Part shown: piece by piece, positions 34,751 to 44,744 of the stretch | Layout: each line of letters opens with the position of its first letter | Numbering within the stretch: position 1 is the stretch's first letter | DNA from: Lachnospiraceae bacterium | GTDB taxonomy: Bacteria > Bacillota > Clostridia > Lachnospirales > Lachnospiraceae | Reading direction: 5' to 3' | Length of the DNA stretch: 64,000 bases | Assembly: GCA_022652545.1 (NCBI GenBank) | Contig: JALCRM010000001.1 | Location: 124,001-188,000, forward strand | Translations under genes and position numbers: made by a program | The notes under the pieces: model-generated | The model's database searches: none | Told to the model about the DNA's origin: nothing | Seen by the model: only the letters and a program-made list of their open reading frames with translations

Positions 34751-36906
34751 CGGGAGCGGTCCTGACAACTGTCATTCTGGCGGCTTTTACAGCCGGTGTG
34801 GCGGCATTCCTTTCATCCGGGCGCAGAGAAACGATGCCGGATATAGAGATCTGGGCGCTGTCTTTGGCTTCGGCAGTCAGTCTGGTTATTTTTTGTGCCT
34901 GCGCGCTTACCATGCTGCAGCACGGATCTTTCGGCGGCACGGCTGCGCTGTCGGCTGTCATGACAGCCCTGCTGTGGGGGGGACTCCTGCACAGGAAGAC
35001 GATCCGCTGCCCGCGTCCTGTTTTTTCGAATATCGACAGGGCGGCGATCCTGATCGCGCTTGCAGCTTCCCTGTTCGTCGCTTTTCAGAAACCGCTGCAG
35101 TATATGTGGGGCACGCGGGACTTCGGCATTTACATCATCGACGCGGTGCATATAAGCAAAACAGGGTCCATGCAGTATCTTTCCGACGCTGAGCTGGACG
35201 CGCAGAACGGGGAACTTTCGGGATTTGTGCAGCAGGGCTATCCTGCCCTGTTTTCTTCCGAAGCGGACGGCATCAGTGAAAGCAGCAGCCGGCTGAATCC
35301 GCAGTTTCTGCCGATGTACCCGGCAGCTCTTTCGCTGGGATATGAGATCGCAGGCTTTGACGGCCTGTTTCGTGTCAACGCATTTCTGGAGTTCTTTTCC
35401 CTGCTGCTGTTTTACTGTCTGCTGCGAAGATTCGCAAAAGAACGGTTTGCCCTGGCAGGCCTGCTTTTCCTTACACTGAATCCCGGGCAGATCTGGGCTG
35501 TCCGGAATACGGGGAGCGAGATCCTTACGCAGCTGCTCTTTCTTTTTGCGGCCTCTCTTTTTTACGCGGGAATGCAGGAAAATGACAGACTTCTGGCGGC
35601 GTTCTCCGTCGCGGCCGCAGCGTCTTCCTTCTTCTGCCGCATAGACTGCTATCTGTTCGGGATCGCATGGTGCGCTGCGGCTGTCCTCATGATAGCGTAC
35701 AGGAAAAGCAGGGCAGGGGAACTGGTACTGCAGTCGGTCTTTATCGCAGTGGCGGCAGCCCTGTCTCTCTGGTACGGATTTACCTTTCACTATCATTATT
35801 TCTGGGAACACTGGTATATGAAGCAGGTGCTGATGTGGCTGATCCGGGGCTATGCGGCCGTGCTCGTGTTCACACTGGCCGCGGCTGCGCTGACCGGGTG
35901 CGGGAAGAAGGCGGTTATCAGGCGTGCGGCGCCGATCCCTCGGGGTCTGGCCCATTTGGCTGCTTCGGCTGCGGCACGGCTGCGCGCCGGAAGGAAAAAC
36001 CGCCGGTTACTGATGGCGTTTACGGCGCTCACGGTCCTTTACCTGTATTTTGTCAGGCCTCTTTGGATTCCGGATTTCAGGGGTGACAGTCTGCGGGAAT
36101 ACGGCTGGTATTTCTGCGCGCTTCTGCTGATCCCTGCGGTCCCGGGCTTCGCAGACCTTGCGGCAGCAAAGGGAAAACAGGCGGAAGGGGTCCTGTTTTT
36201 TGCGATCGCAGGCACGGCCAGTGTGCTGATGTATACGATCGATCCCGCGATCGGGAGCGATCAGCCCTGGGCCAGCCGCAGGTGGGTCCCGGTGAATTTC
36301 CCGTTCATCGCTTTCCTCGGGGCATTGGGCTTTCGGACGGTATTGTGCTATCATATTGGAAATCGTGTGCAACTGGCGGGCAGGATCCTGCACGCAGCGG
36401 GAGCGGTTCTTCTCGGAGCTGTGTATGTGTGTCTGCTGTGGCAGGGCAGGCTGCTGGATATGCACCCTTTTCTTACGTCACTCGATGCACAGTATGCAGA
36501 GAGGGCGGATTCCCTGTCTTCGGGAGAGCTTTATGTTACGAACAGTAAACAGACGGCTTCCGTGCTCCGCTTTGTTTATGACAAAAAGGTTCTGCTGACC
36601 TCCCTGGCGGATACGCCGTCTGCGGAAGCGGACGACGAAGCCTGGCAGGCAGCGCTGAGATCCTATCTTGACGGGCACGGCAGCCTGTATTTTCTCGGCA
36701 GGCCTCCTGCGGTCGAAGGCATCGAGGCAGAGCAGATCGATACCTTCGTGATCGGCGGCGAATATACGGATCCGGTGGTCGGGGCCTACCCGACCGGAAT
36801 ACAGGACTGGTCTGCGGACTGCTCCCTGTATCGTCTGACACTTTCCGGAAAGGAAGCCGGGGATGCCATGTCTGAGACCGGAAAAACAGAAAAAGGAACG
36901 GAATGA
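34747..36906 (+). CDS. Large GT-C-like membrane protein (probable CTG start)
   Basis: 719 aa if translation starts at the CTG at 34747, which overlaps the previous stop as CTGA and has AGGAG five bases upstream. The first in-frame ATG after this point is 34834 and would remove most of the first helix; the track ATG at 34639 would overlap the previous gene by 112 bp. About 13 helices are visible. The outer loop GTRDFGIYIIDAVHISKTGS carries an RDxG motif typical of GT-C proteins. A C-terminal extracytoplasmic domain of about 120 residues follows. Function is presumably sugar transfer from a polyprenyl carrier; substrate unknown. The stop overlaps the next start (ATGA). Confidence 0.65.
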   Translation: MTGAVLTTVILAAFTAGVAAFLSSGRRETMPDIEIWALSLASAVSLVIFCACALTMLQHGSFGGTAALSAVMTALLWGGLLHRKTIRCPRPVFSNIDRAAILIALAASLFVAFQKPLQYMWGTRDFGIYIIDAVHISKTGSMQYLSDAELDAQNGELSGFVQQGYPALFSSEADGISESSSRLNPQFLPMYPAALSLGYEIAGFDGLFRVNAFLEFFSLLLFYCLLRRFAKERFALAGLLFLTLNPGQIWAVRNTGSEILTQLLFLFAASLFYAGMQENDRLLAAFSVAAAASSFFCRIDCYLFGIAWCAAAVLMIAYRKSRAGELVLQSVFIAVAAALSLWYGFTFHYHYFWEHWYMKQVLMWLIRGYAAVLVFTLAAAALTGCGKKAVIRRAAPIPRGLAHLAASAAARLRAGRKNRRLLMAFTALTVLYLYFVRPLWIPDFRGDSLREYGWYFCALLLIPAVPGFADLAAAKGKQAEGVLFFAIAGTASVLMYTIDPAIGSDQPWASRRWVPVNFPFIAFLGALGFRTVLCYHIGNRVQLAGRILHAAGAVLLGAVYVCLLWQGRLLDMHPFLTSLDAQYAERADSLSSGELYVTNSKQTASVLRFVYDKKVLLTSLADTPSAEADDEAWQAALRSYLDGHGSLYFLGRPPAVEGIEAEQIDTFVIGGEYTDPVVGAYPTGIQDWSADCSLYRLTLSGKEAGDAMSETGKTEKGTE

Positions 36907-38045
36907 TGAACAGACCTGAACATATTGTCATAATCGGTCCGGTATATCCGTATAAGGGCGGCATTGCCCAGTATACCGGAATGATGTACAGGAACCTTTC
37001 AAAACAGCACGACGTCCGCATGATCTCCTTTTCCAGGCAGTATCCGAAGATCCTGTTCCGCAAGGAACAGAAGGACCCTTCCAGCGATGCTTTCAAGGTG
37101 GAGCCGGTCGAGTATATGCTCGATACGGCGGATCCGGGAAGCTGGGCAAAGTGTGCGGAGAGCATACGCAGCCGCCACCCGGACCTCGTGATCTTCCAGT
37201 GGTGGCATCCGTACTTTGCTCCCTGCTACCAGAGCATTGCAAAACATCTCGGGACGGCGAAGATACTTTTCGTCTGCCACAATGTTTTTCCCCACGAAAG
37301 ATTTCCGATGGACCGCGTGCTCACGAGAAATACCCTGCAGCACGGCGATATGTTCATCGTACATTCCGCGCAGGACGGAGAGGATCTCCGCACGATCCGG
37401 AAAGATCCCCTGTACCGCGAAGCGGTGCACCCCACCTATGCGACGTTCCGGCAGTCAGGGATCACCCGCAGCGCGGCGAGAGAGAAACTGCACCTGCCTG
37501 CGGACGCGGAACTTCTGCTGTTTTTCGGACTTGTCCGTCCCTATAAGGGACTCGGCTACCTGATCGATGCGATGCCCCGTATCCGCGAGGCGAGACCGAA
37601 GGTAAGGCTCCTGATTGCCGGAGACTTCGGAAAATACGGAGATCAGTACAGAAAGCAGATCGCGGACAGAGGCATTGAAGCTGTGACAGACGTGCATGGC
37701 GGTTATCTGCAGGACAGTGAGGTCGAAGATGTCTTTTCAGCGGCCGATCTCGTGGTACTGCCGTATACATCCGCGACGCAGAGCGGGGTCGTACAGACTT
37801 CGTTCGGATTTGAAAAGCCGGTCGTCGTGACGAAGGTAGGCGGACTCCCGGAAGTCGTGGAAGACGGCAGGACCGGCTACGTGGTGCAGCCGGAGAATGC
37901 GGATGCGATCGCCGATGCTGTCATACGCTTTTTCAGCGAGGGCAGGGCAGATGAATTCATGACCGCGATCCGCCAGGGCGCGGGGCGCTTTTCGTGGGAC
38001 AGGATGACGGAAACGATCGAAGAACTCTGGGGAGCGGTGAAATGA
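36903..38045 (+). CDS. GT4-family glycosyltransferase
   Basis: 380 aa, GT-B fold. The N-terminal half has IVIIGPVYPYKGGIAQYTGMM, the glycine loop near the acceptor site. The C-terminal donor-binding half has LLFFGLVRPYKGLGYLIDAM and the late motif LPYTSATQSGVVQTSFGFEKPVVVTKVGGLPEVVEDGRTGYVV, matching the E-x7-E region of GT4 enzymes with the first Glu replaced by Gln/Ser-rich sequence (SATQSGVVQ). It is a soluble cytoplasmic enzyme, probably acting on a lipid-linked acceptor. It overlaps both neighbours by four bases. Confidence 0.9.
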   Translation: MMNRPEHIVIIGPVYPYKGGIAQYTGMMYRNLSKQHDVRMISFSRQYPKILFRKEQKDPSSDAFKVEPVEYMLDTADPGSWAKCAESIRSRHPDLVIFQWWHPYFAPCYQSIAKHLGTAKILFVCHNVFPHERFPMDRVLTRNTLQHGDMFIVHSAQDGEDLRTIRKDPLYREAVHPTYATFRQSGITRSAAREKLHLPADAELLLFFGLVRPYKGLGYLIDAMPRIREARPKVRLLIAGDFGKYGDQYRKQIADRGIEAVTDVHGGYLQDSEVEDVFSAADLVVLPYTSATQSGVVQTSFGFEKPVVVTKVGGLPEVVEDGRTGYVVQPENADAIADAVIRFFSEGRADEFMTAIRQGAGRFSWDRMTETIEELWGAVK

Positions 38046-39037
38046 AGAGATTGGTGGCAGTGACCGGTGCGACCGGTTTTATGGGAAAACGTCTTGTGCA
38101 GGTGCTTCTGGACAGGGGATGCGAGGTCAGGGTATTCGTACGCGACCGCACCAGGGCAGTCGAGGCCTTTGGCGAAAAATGTGAGATCGTCACAGGGGAT
38201 ACGACAGATCCGGATTCTCTGAAAGGTGCTTTCGACGGCGTCGATACGGTCTATCACCTGGCGGCGCTGATGGGGCACGACCTCCCCGGCGAAGCGGCAT
38301 TCAAAAAGTTCCGTGCGGTAAATGTCCAGGGGACGAAGAACGTGGCAGCCGAATGCCGGAAAGCAGGCGTGAAGCACTTTATTTTCATCAGCAGTACGGC
38401 GGCGATGGGACTGATCGAAGACGTTGCCGTGGTAAATGAGGATACGCCCTGCAAACCGTATACGCCTTACCAGGTTTCCAAGTATGAATGCGAGCAGTAT
38501 CTGCTGCAGGAATTCCGGACCGACGGGTTCCCTGTCATTATCGTACGCCCTTCCATGGTCTACGGACCCGGGTACAAGGGCGACTTTCTCACGATGGCAA
38601 AACTCTGCAAAAAAGGTTTCTTCCCGGAGATCGGGAAGGGGCAGAATCTTTCGCCGGCCCTGTATATCACGGACGAGATCGAAGGTCTTGCCCTGCTGCT
38701 GGACAAAGGGGAGCCGGGGCAGATCTACCTCCTGTCTTCGGAGAAATCCTACTCCCTGCACGAAACGGGGGAGATCATAGGGAAGGCACTGGGCAAAAAA
38801 ATACATTTTGTTCCGGTCTCCACGGGTTTTATGCTGTTTTGCGCAGGAGCCATGGAAAAGATCTGCGGACTTGCAGGGAAACATTCCCCCGTAACGCGCA
38901 GGAATATCCGTTCCGTGGTCACCGACCGCGTGTTCAGCACGGAGAAGATCCGGGCCCTCGGCTTTCGCCAGAAGGTCGGCCTGGAGGAAGGCCTTACGAA
39001 TGCGGTGCACTATTTTGTCGAACAGCATTATCTGTGA
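38042..39037 (+). CDS. NAD-dependent epimerase/dehydratase (extended SDR)
   Basis: 331 aa from the ATG at 38042, which overlaps the GT4 stop (ATGA); the track start at 37994 lies inside the GT4 gene. The Rossmann motif VTGATGFMGKRLVQVLLDRG, the SSTAAMG active-site Ser/Thr, and the catalytic Tyr-Lys in TPYQVSKYECEQYLL are visible. Substrate-domain sequence diverges from the well-known UDP-glucose epimerases and is closer to NAD-dependent lipid- or sugar-modifying SDRs. It probably makes or modifies a sugar for the operon product. Confidence 0.87.
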   Translation: MKRLVAVTGATGFMGKRLVQVLLDRGCEVRVFVRDRTRAVEAFGEKCEIVTGDTTDPDSLKGAFDGVDTVYHLAALMGHDLPGEAAFKKFRAVNVQGTKNVAAECRKAGVKHFIFISSTAAMGLIEDVAVVNEDTPCKPYTPYQVSKYECEQYLLQEFRTDGFPVIIVRPSMVYGPGYKGDFLTMAKLCKKGFFPEIGKGQNLSPALYITDEIEGLALLLDKGEPGQIYLLSSEKSYSLHETGEIIGKALGKKIHFVPVSTGFMLFCAGAMEKICGLAGKHSPVTRRNIRSVVTDRVFSTEKIRALGFRQKVGLEEGLTNAVHYFVEQHYL

Positions 39038-39076
39038 TGCTGCCGGCCTGTGATTTGTGATAAGGAGTCTGTTCTT

Positions 39077-39877
39077 ATGGGAGAAGAAAACAAGCAGCGC
39101 CAGGAAGTGGAAGTTTTCGGCGTCAACTATGAGCGCTATGCGCTAGGGAATGTGAACCGGAAACTGGCGAAACAGCTGTCCGTGAAGACCGTTGCCGAAC
39201 TGCCGGCTATGGGGCAGAAGGCCTGTCCGAGCCTTTATTCGCTGGGATTCGGCATGGCAGGGTGCGATGTGACGCTGATCAACGGGGACGAAAAGTACAA
39301 GAAAGAGTGGGATAAACTGGGGATCGGCGACCGTGTGCGCTTTGACCATTTTGACGATATCGCACATACCGGCTATGCGGATAACAGTTTTGACTATGTA
39401 TGGAACGATGTCTATATCCCCATGGACAAGGACCCCGAAGCTCTGATCGATGAAATGAAGCGCATCTCGCGCAGGTATGTGGCTATCTTTTCCGTCAACG
39501 CGGGGAATGTGGGCTTCCCGATCCATTCCACCCTGCATAAGATCGAGAAGATCCCGTGGACACACGGAGACAAGCATTATGACCGGCGAAAATTCGTCGC
39601 GAAGAAGATGGAAGAGCACGGCCTGAAGATCGTGAAGCGCGGTTTTGTCGATACGCCGGTGTGGCCGGATTCCCTGGGCTTCAGGGACATGCGGCTGCAC
39701 AAGAACAACATTCGCTTTGACAATGTCGACTGGGTGACGCCTTATACGGATATGATCGCGAATGACAGCGTGCTGCCCTGGATGAAGCGTATGTACGGCA
39801 TCTGGGAGTGTATGCCGATGGTACCTGGCATTAAAACGCTGTACTCACATCTTTTCTATATTATCGGGGAAAAATAA
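39077..39877 (+). CDS. Class I SAM-dependent methyltransferase-like protein
   Basis: 266 aa; the ATG at 39077 has AAGGAG nine bases upstream and is preferred to the track start at 39050. The N-terminal region VKTVAELPAMGQKACPSLYSLGFG stands where a glycine-rich SAM loop is expected, but the canonical ExGxGxG is degenerate. GCDVTLINGD fits the acidic strand-2 end, and YADNSFDYVWNDVYIPMDKDPEALIDEMKRISRRY matches the methyltransferase-11 pattern of motif II-III. The C-terminal region is long and Trp-rich. Methyl-11 enzymes in glycan loci methylate sugars or lipid intermediates. The degenerate motif I lowers confidence. Confidence 0.65.
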   Translation: MGEENKQRQEVEVFGVNYERYALGNVNRKLAKQLSVKTVAELPAMGQKACPSLYSLGFGMAGCDVTLINGDEKYKKEWDKLGIGDRVRFDHFDDIAHTGYADNSFDYVWNDVYIPMDKDPEALIDEMKRISRRYVAIFSVNAGNVGFPIHSTLHKIEKIPWTHGDKHYDRRKFVAKKMEEHGLKIVKRGFVDTPVWPDSLGFRDMRLHKNNIRFDNVDWVTPYTDMIANDSVLPWMKRMYGIWECMPMVPGIKTLYSHLFYIIGEK

Positions 39878-39889
39878 GGAGCAGCGCAG

Positions 39890-40894
39890 ATGCCGGTCAC
39901 TGTCGGAACGGACGGAACAGAAGAAAATGGGAAAGACGGGAAAAAAGGCGGCAGGAGTCGGCTCATTAAGGCTGCCGGCACGGTCATTACCCTGCTGGTG
40001 ATCTTTTTCATCGTCCGCCGGCTTCTGAGTTTCAGGATCGATTACCGGAGCCTTTTCAGCGGCAGCAATGTGCTGTACATTATCCTCTATTCGCTGCTTT
40101 TCGGACTCAATATGTTTGTGATCTGTATCCCCTGGCTCACTTTTCTCCGCATTATTACGGGGCGCAGGATCTCTTTTCCGGACGCCGCCTGGATCTTCAA
40201 TAAATCCAATATGATGAAATATCTGCCCGGCAATGTTTTCCAGTTCGTGGGGCGGGATGAGATCGCACTGCGCTACGGCCTGAGTCATGTGGACGTTTCC
40301 TTCGCGACGGTCTGCGATGTACTGCTGATCGTGCTGGCGGATGTGATACTGGCGCTGCTCATGTACTGGCGCGGAGTGGTGAGATGGGTGGAAAAATACG
40401 GCGGAAGAGGATTATTCTCGATTTCCGTCGTCGCGGCAGTCATTTGTGCTATATTTATCATTGTATATTTGAAATGGAAAAGAAAAGTGAGGAGCTATCT
40501 TGCCAAGCTCAGGAAGCTGTTCCTGAACAGGAAGGCTGCGCTTGAAGTAGCCGGCTGCCTGGTGTTTTATCTGGTCCTGAACACGCTGGTGTCTGTCCTG
40601 TATCCGCTGGTGCTCACACATATCGTCGGTATCGATGTGCCCGAAGGCAGTCGTATCATTACGATGGGAGCCTACCTTCTTTCCTGGGTAGCGGGATTTA
40701 TCGTACCCGGCGCACCGGGCGGCATCGGCATACGTGAAGCGACCATGACGCTGCTTCTGGACGGTGTCATCCCGACTGATCAGGCGCTGCTGGGATCTGT
40801 GATCTTCAGGTTTATCAATGTACTTGGGGATTTCGCAGGCGTATTCCTGTCCTTTTTCCTGATCAAATTACAGAAGGGAAACACACATAAATGA
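39890..40894 (+). CDS. UPF0104 / lysylphosphatidylglycerol-synthase-type transmembrane protein
   Basis: 334 aa with eight or so helices. The pattern WIFNKSNMMKYLPGNVFQFVGRDEIALRYG near the middle, followed by MGAYLLSWVAGFIVPGAPGGIGIREATMTLLL, is the hallmark of the UPF0104/LPG_synthase_TM family. Members include the flippase domain of MprF and proteins next to glycolipid synthesis genes, so a role in flipping or presenting a lipid-linked glycan is likely. AAGGAG is eight bases before the ATG. It overlaps the radical SAM gene by four bases. Confidence 0.88.
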   Translation: MPVTVGTDGTEENGKDGKKGGRSRLIKAAGTVITLLVIFFIVRRLLSFRIDYRSLFSGSNVLYIILYSLLFGLNMFVICIPWLTFLRIITGRRISFPDAAWIFNKSNMMKYLPGNVFQFVGRDEIALRYGLSHVDVSFATVCDVLLIVLADVILALLMYWRGVVRWVEKYGGRGLFSISVVAAVICAIFIIVYLKWKRKVRSYLAKLRKLFLNRKAALEVAGCLVFYLVLNTLVSVLYPLVLTHIVGIDVPEGSRIITMGAYLLSWVAGFIVPGAPGGIGIREATMTLLLDGVIPTDQALLGSVIFRFINVLGDFAGVFLSFFLIKLQKGNTHK

Positions 40895-42027
40895 ATAAGC
40901 AGGATTTTATCAGGTACCTACTGCCGAGGATCACGCTTTATAAAATGAACCGGAACTGGAGCAGTCCTTTTACGCTGACCTATTCGGTGACGGCAGCCTG
41001 CCAGTCAAGATGCAAAACATGTCAGATCGGCCATATGTACATGGAACATCCGGAACGCGCCGAACAGGATCTGAAGATCGATGAAATCGAGAAAATCTTC
41101 GCGTCGATGGATCCGGTATATTTCTTCAATATGAGCGGCGGCGAGCCGTTTCTCCGCAAAGACCTTCCCCAGATCGTCGAACTGGCCTGCAAATATCTGA
41201 AACCGCGTGTGATCCACACGCCTACGAACGGCATCCTTTCCGAAAAGATCGAAGCCAACACAAGAGAGATCCTCAGGATCGTGAACGCATACGACCCGAC
41301 GGTTCCTTTTACCGTAAAGCCGTCGATCGACGGCGTCGGAAAACTGCATGATGAAGTGCGCGGTGTGCCCGGAAATTTTGAAAAACTTACCGATACGATC
41401 AACCGGCTGAAAAAGGTGGAGGAGGATTATCCGAATTTTCATCTGGAACTCGGCACGGTCATTTCTAAATTCAATATCGATCATCTGGATGAGATCGAAA
41501 ATTACGTACATTCGCTCGGTGTCGAGAGCTACCGCAATGAAGTCGCGGAGCGGCGCACGGAATTCTTCAACCTGGAGGATGACATTACGCCGGATGCCGA
41601 AACCTACAGGCGCCTGATCACGGAGTTTGCCCGCAAGATCGAGGAAAATGTCGGGAAAAAGAAGGATCTTGCCAAAATGACGGAAGCACTGCGCGTGGTA
41701 TATTACGACCTGGCATCGCAGATCCTTAAGGAAAACAGGCAGGTGATACCGTGCTATGCCGGGACGAGCAATGCCCATATCAATTTTGACGGCGGGGTGT
41801 GGCCCTGCTGTGTGCACGGTTATTTCAGCCAGATGGGGAATCTGCGCGACTATGGATATGATTTCAAAAAACTCTGGCATTCGGAGAAGGCCGCGGAGGT
41901 ACGTAAGTCGATCGCAGCCAAAGAGTGCGCCTGCCCGCTGGCAAATCAGGCTTATTCCAATATCATCATGGATCCCGGCATGCTGATGAAGGCTTATAAG
42001 AAGATGCGTGAGTTCCAGAAACAGTAG
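40891..42027 (+). CDS. Radical SAM enzyme with SPASM-like C-terminus
   Basis: 378 aa. The radical-SAM cluster motif is CQSRCKTCQIGH (C37, C41, C44; CxxxCxxC), followed by NMSGGEPFLRKDLPQIVE, the conserved GGEP loop. The C-terminal ~100 residues contain CYAGTSNAHINFDGGVWPCCVHGYF...ECACPLANQ, a SPASM/twitch-like set of cysteines that would hold an auxiliary Fe-S cluster. SPASM enzymes modify peptides or sugars; here, inside a glycan operon with no small peptide gene nearby, a sugar or lipid substrate is more likely. The start overlaps the UPF0104 stop. Confidence 0.87.
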   Translation: MNKQDFIRYLLPRITLYKMNRNWSSPFTLTYSVTAACQSRCKTCQIGHMYMEHPERAEQDLKIDEIEKIFASMDPVYFFNMSGGEPFLRKDLPQIVELACKYLKPRVIHTPTNGILSEKIEANTREILRIVNAYDPTVPFTVKPSIDGVGKLHDEVRGVPGNFEKLTDTINRLKKVEEDYPNFHLELGTVISKFNIDHLDEIENYVHSLGVESYRNEVAERRTEFFNLEDDITPDAETYRRLITEFARKIEENVGKKKDLAKMTEALRVVYYDLASQILKENRQVIPCYAGTSNAHINFDGGVWPCCVHGYFSQMGNLRDYGYDFKKLWHSEKAAEVRKSIAAKECACPLANQAYSNIIMDPGMLMKAYKKMREFQKQ

Positions 42028-42042
42028 TAGGGGGAAAGCAGA

Positions 42043-44736
42043 ATGATCGGCAGTCTGAAAAGCAGGACAGCCCTCTCTGAACTGCCAGGGAGGATCAGGG
42101 ATACGCTACGGAACGCATACCGGAGACTGACGGAAAATACCGGACTCAGTGCTTTTTTCCTGTTTTTCCTGACCTTTTCGTTTACAGCTTTGCTGACATG
42201 GTTCCTCCCGTATCCCTACCTCAGCGACGAATATGTGACGATGGGGGAGGGCATTTCCCTTTTAGTCAAAGATTTCAATGTAGACCTCAGTGTCGGCGGG
42301 ATGCAGATGATGCAGTCCTACTATGGCTACGCGACTCCTCTCCTGTACGGATGGGTGTACGGGCTGACACATGACATCATTACGGTCTATCGCGTCGCTC
42401 TGCTTCTGAATGCTGTCTTTGCGGGCGGTATGGCCGTCCTGGCCTACCGCATTGCGGGCCGCCTGAAACTGACGCCGGACAGGGCCTTTATCATCAGCCT
42501 GGTGACAGGCCTGTACCCTGCCTACATCACCCAGTCCATGCATGCCTGGGATGAGACAGCGCTGTATTTTGTCAACTGGCTGATCCTCTATCTGCTCGTT
42601 CTGTATGGTTCACAGACAGAGACCGGGAAGCAGGTGCTGACTGCGGTCCTGCTCGCCGTGTCCTCGATGCTGGCATACATGATCCACGGACGCGGCATTG
42701 CGCTTCTGATCGCGTCGGGCGCCGTATTCCTTGTGATGACAGTCAGAAAGAGGGATAAGCGCAAAGGGGCGCTGTGTCTTGCGGCCTTTCTCCTGCCGAT
42801 CGTCTGTATGTATTTTGCAAATGCGGCGGTCAGGCAGTACATTATCAAAGATGTTTTCAAATACGGAAATTCCGTCGTCAGGAATACCGGCACACAGATC
42901 GCCACATACAATGCAATGGATTTTTCCTTTACCGCTATGGTGGCATATGTGCGCACGATCCTCGGACAGCTGTACTATTCTGTCTGTGCCACCTTCGGAT
43001 GCATATCCTTCTGTTTTGTGGAGACGGTACGGGAATTCAGGAGATCGCGCCGTGAAAAGGACAAAACGGAATTAAATACCAGCCGGATCATTATAACTTA
43101 TATGTTTCTGATGTCGGTTCTGACGGTCATTATCGTGACGGCCTTCTTTTCCACTACGATGGTCTCTGCTTCCGCGAAAAGACTGGAATACTATTTTTAC
43201 GGACGTTACGCCGAGATCTTCTGCGGTATGAGCGTGTTCTTCTGCCTGGCCAGGATGGCCGGGCCGGAGGAGAGCGGAAAAACAGCCGCCGCCGGAAAAG
43301 TACGGAAGGCGGGCAGGGAAGAAGCATGGGGCATCGGTATTTCCCTGCTGGTGCTGGCAGCGGGTTTTGTCATCAACGGACGTACCGCCACGGACCGGCA
43401 CATGCTGCAGAACTGCTGCCAGATCCAGGCGATCGCTTCGTTCAGCCTGCTGGATAACCACACATATATGTCTCTGCGACGCCTTGCACTGTTCACGCTG
43501 CTGATCATGTTTATGATCGTGATCCTGCGCCGGATCCTCAGGAAAAGGCCGGGACTGGCTTATATGATACTGTGCTGTCTGTTCATTTACTCGAGCCTGT
43601 ATGCCGCCGTGAGATGGGAGTATCCCGCCAGCGAGGCGAGTTATGACCGCGTCAGCAATTTCCGGAGTTTTATTTATAAGGCGGACGGCGCAGGCATTGA
43701 CATCGGGCAGATCTATGCGCTGGATTACGGACAGCCGAAATACGATGCTCCTTTTTCGATCCCGAATCACAGCATACGTTTTCTGGAGACAGAAACGATC
43801 GGCTATGAAGGACTCAGCGGGCTGCAGGACGGGAGCATTATCATTTCGGGAGATGACAGGGGGCTCGACAAGCTGTTTTCAAACTGCTATGCAGTGAATA
43901 TCAGGGGCGAGATCATGATGTGGGCTGTAGGCGACAGCCTGGCCGAAGAACTGCGCAGTGCGGGCTGGAAATGCTATCAGAGAGAAGACACGATAGAGAC
44001 CTACAACGGAGACAGCCTGAAGCTGGAAGGCAGCAGGGTGACCGGAAACCTGAAAGCGTGTCTGCTGGCACCGGGAAGTACACAGACAGGACCCTATGAT
44101 CGGCTGTATCCGGGCACTTACAAGGTGACTGTCAGAGGGAAAAACCTGGACGTCCTGAGCTATTCGGCGGGGTATTTCGGCGGCAGGATCCCTCTTACGA
44201 TCTCAGACCTGTCTGTTTCGGATACAACTGCCGAATATACGCTCCATGTCCCGTTTATCTGCTCGGACGTAAATATGGATGCGCAGAACAACTCCCAGGA
44301 ATATGCGGAAGTGGAGAGCCTGACGACGGAAAAGACAGGCGGAACGCAGAGAATACCGCTTTCGGAGGCGGGGACGCTGGAAATTGCCGTTAACAGGTAC
44401 AGGGTAAGCAATTACAGTTCTCTGTTTTACGACAACCTGTCGGGGGATAACGTGCTGATCGGACAGATGAACGCGGTGATCGGCGCGGGCAGCACGCTTA
44501 CGGAAACCGGGCTTCGCCTTTGCAAAGGGAATTCGACGATCCTGGTGTATGTGAATGACCCGGATCACACCGAGGTCAATGTGGAAGGACATGCGGCGAT
44601 ACAAAAACGGACAACAGACAGTGCCGTGGAGATCGACGTGTCCTGCAGCGAGTCCTGTAATGCGGACGTGACGATCAGAAACAGCGGCTCTTCCGCGCTG
44701 TGGTTCGGCGAACTCGATGTCGTAAGAAAAGAGTAA
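42043..44736 (+). CDS. Very large multi-pass membrane protein, putative GT-C glycosyltransferase
   Basis: 897 aa. A cytoplasmic N-terminus of about 40 residues precedes the first helix (AFFLFFLTFSFTALLTWFLP). The outer loop YLSDEYVTMGEGISLL has the DE motif expected of a GT-C catalytic site. About 11 helices extend to residue ~530, including MIHGRGIALLIASGAVFLV and FYGRYAEIFCGMSVFFCL. The C-terminal ~360 residues are extracytoplasmic and beta-rich (PGTYKVTVRGKNLDVLSYSAGYF). The membrane half is clearly similar to the product of the gene at 56319, its paralogue without the large soluble domain. GGGGGA is eight bases before the ATG. It is followed by hairpin element D. Confidence 0.75.
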   Translation: MIGSLKSRTALSELPGRIRDTLRNAYRRLTENTGLSAFFLFFLTFSFTALLTWFLPYPYLSDEYVTMGEGISLLVKDFNVDLSVGGMQMMQSYYGYATPLLYGWVYGLTHDIITVYRVALLLNAVFAGGMAVLAYRIAGRLKLTPDRAFIISLVTGLYPAYITQSMHAWDETALYFVNWLILYLLVLYGSQTETGKQVLTAVLLAVSSMLAYMIHGRGIALLIASGAVFLVMTVRKRDKRKGALCLAAFLLPIVCMYFANAAVRQYIIKDVFKYGNSVVRNTGTQIATYNAMDFSFTAMVAYVRTILGQLYYSVCATFGCISFCFVETVREFRRSRREKDKTELNTSRIIITYMFLMSVLTVIIVTAFFSTTMVSASAKRLEYYFYGRYAEIFCGMSVFFCLARMAGPEESGKTAAAGKVRKAGREEAWGIGISLLVLAAGFVINGRTATDRHMLQNCCQIQAIASFSLLDNHTYMSLRRLALFTLLIMFMIVILRRILRKRPGLAYMILCCLFIYSSLYAAVRWEYPASEASYDRVSNFRSFIYKADGAGIDIGQIYALDYGQPKYDAPFSIPNHSIRFLETETIGYEGLSGLQDGSIIISGDDRGLDKLFSNCYAVNIRGEIMMWAVGDSLAEELRSAGWKCYQREDTIETYNGDSLKLEGSRVTGNLKACLLAPGSTQTGPYDRLYPGTYKVTVRGKNLDVLSYSAGYFGGRIPLTISDLSVSDTTAEYTLHVPFICSDVNMDAQNNSQEYAEVESLTTEKTGGTQRIPLSEAGTLEIAVNRYRVSNYSSLFYDNLSGDNVLIGQMNAVIGAGSTLTETGLRLCKGNSTILVYVNDPDHTEVNVEGHAAIQKRTTDSAVEIDVSCSESCNADVTIRNSGSSALWFGELDVVRKE

Positions 44737-44744
44737 TATGTGAT

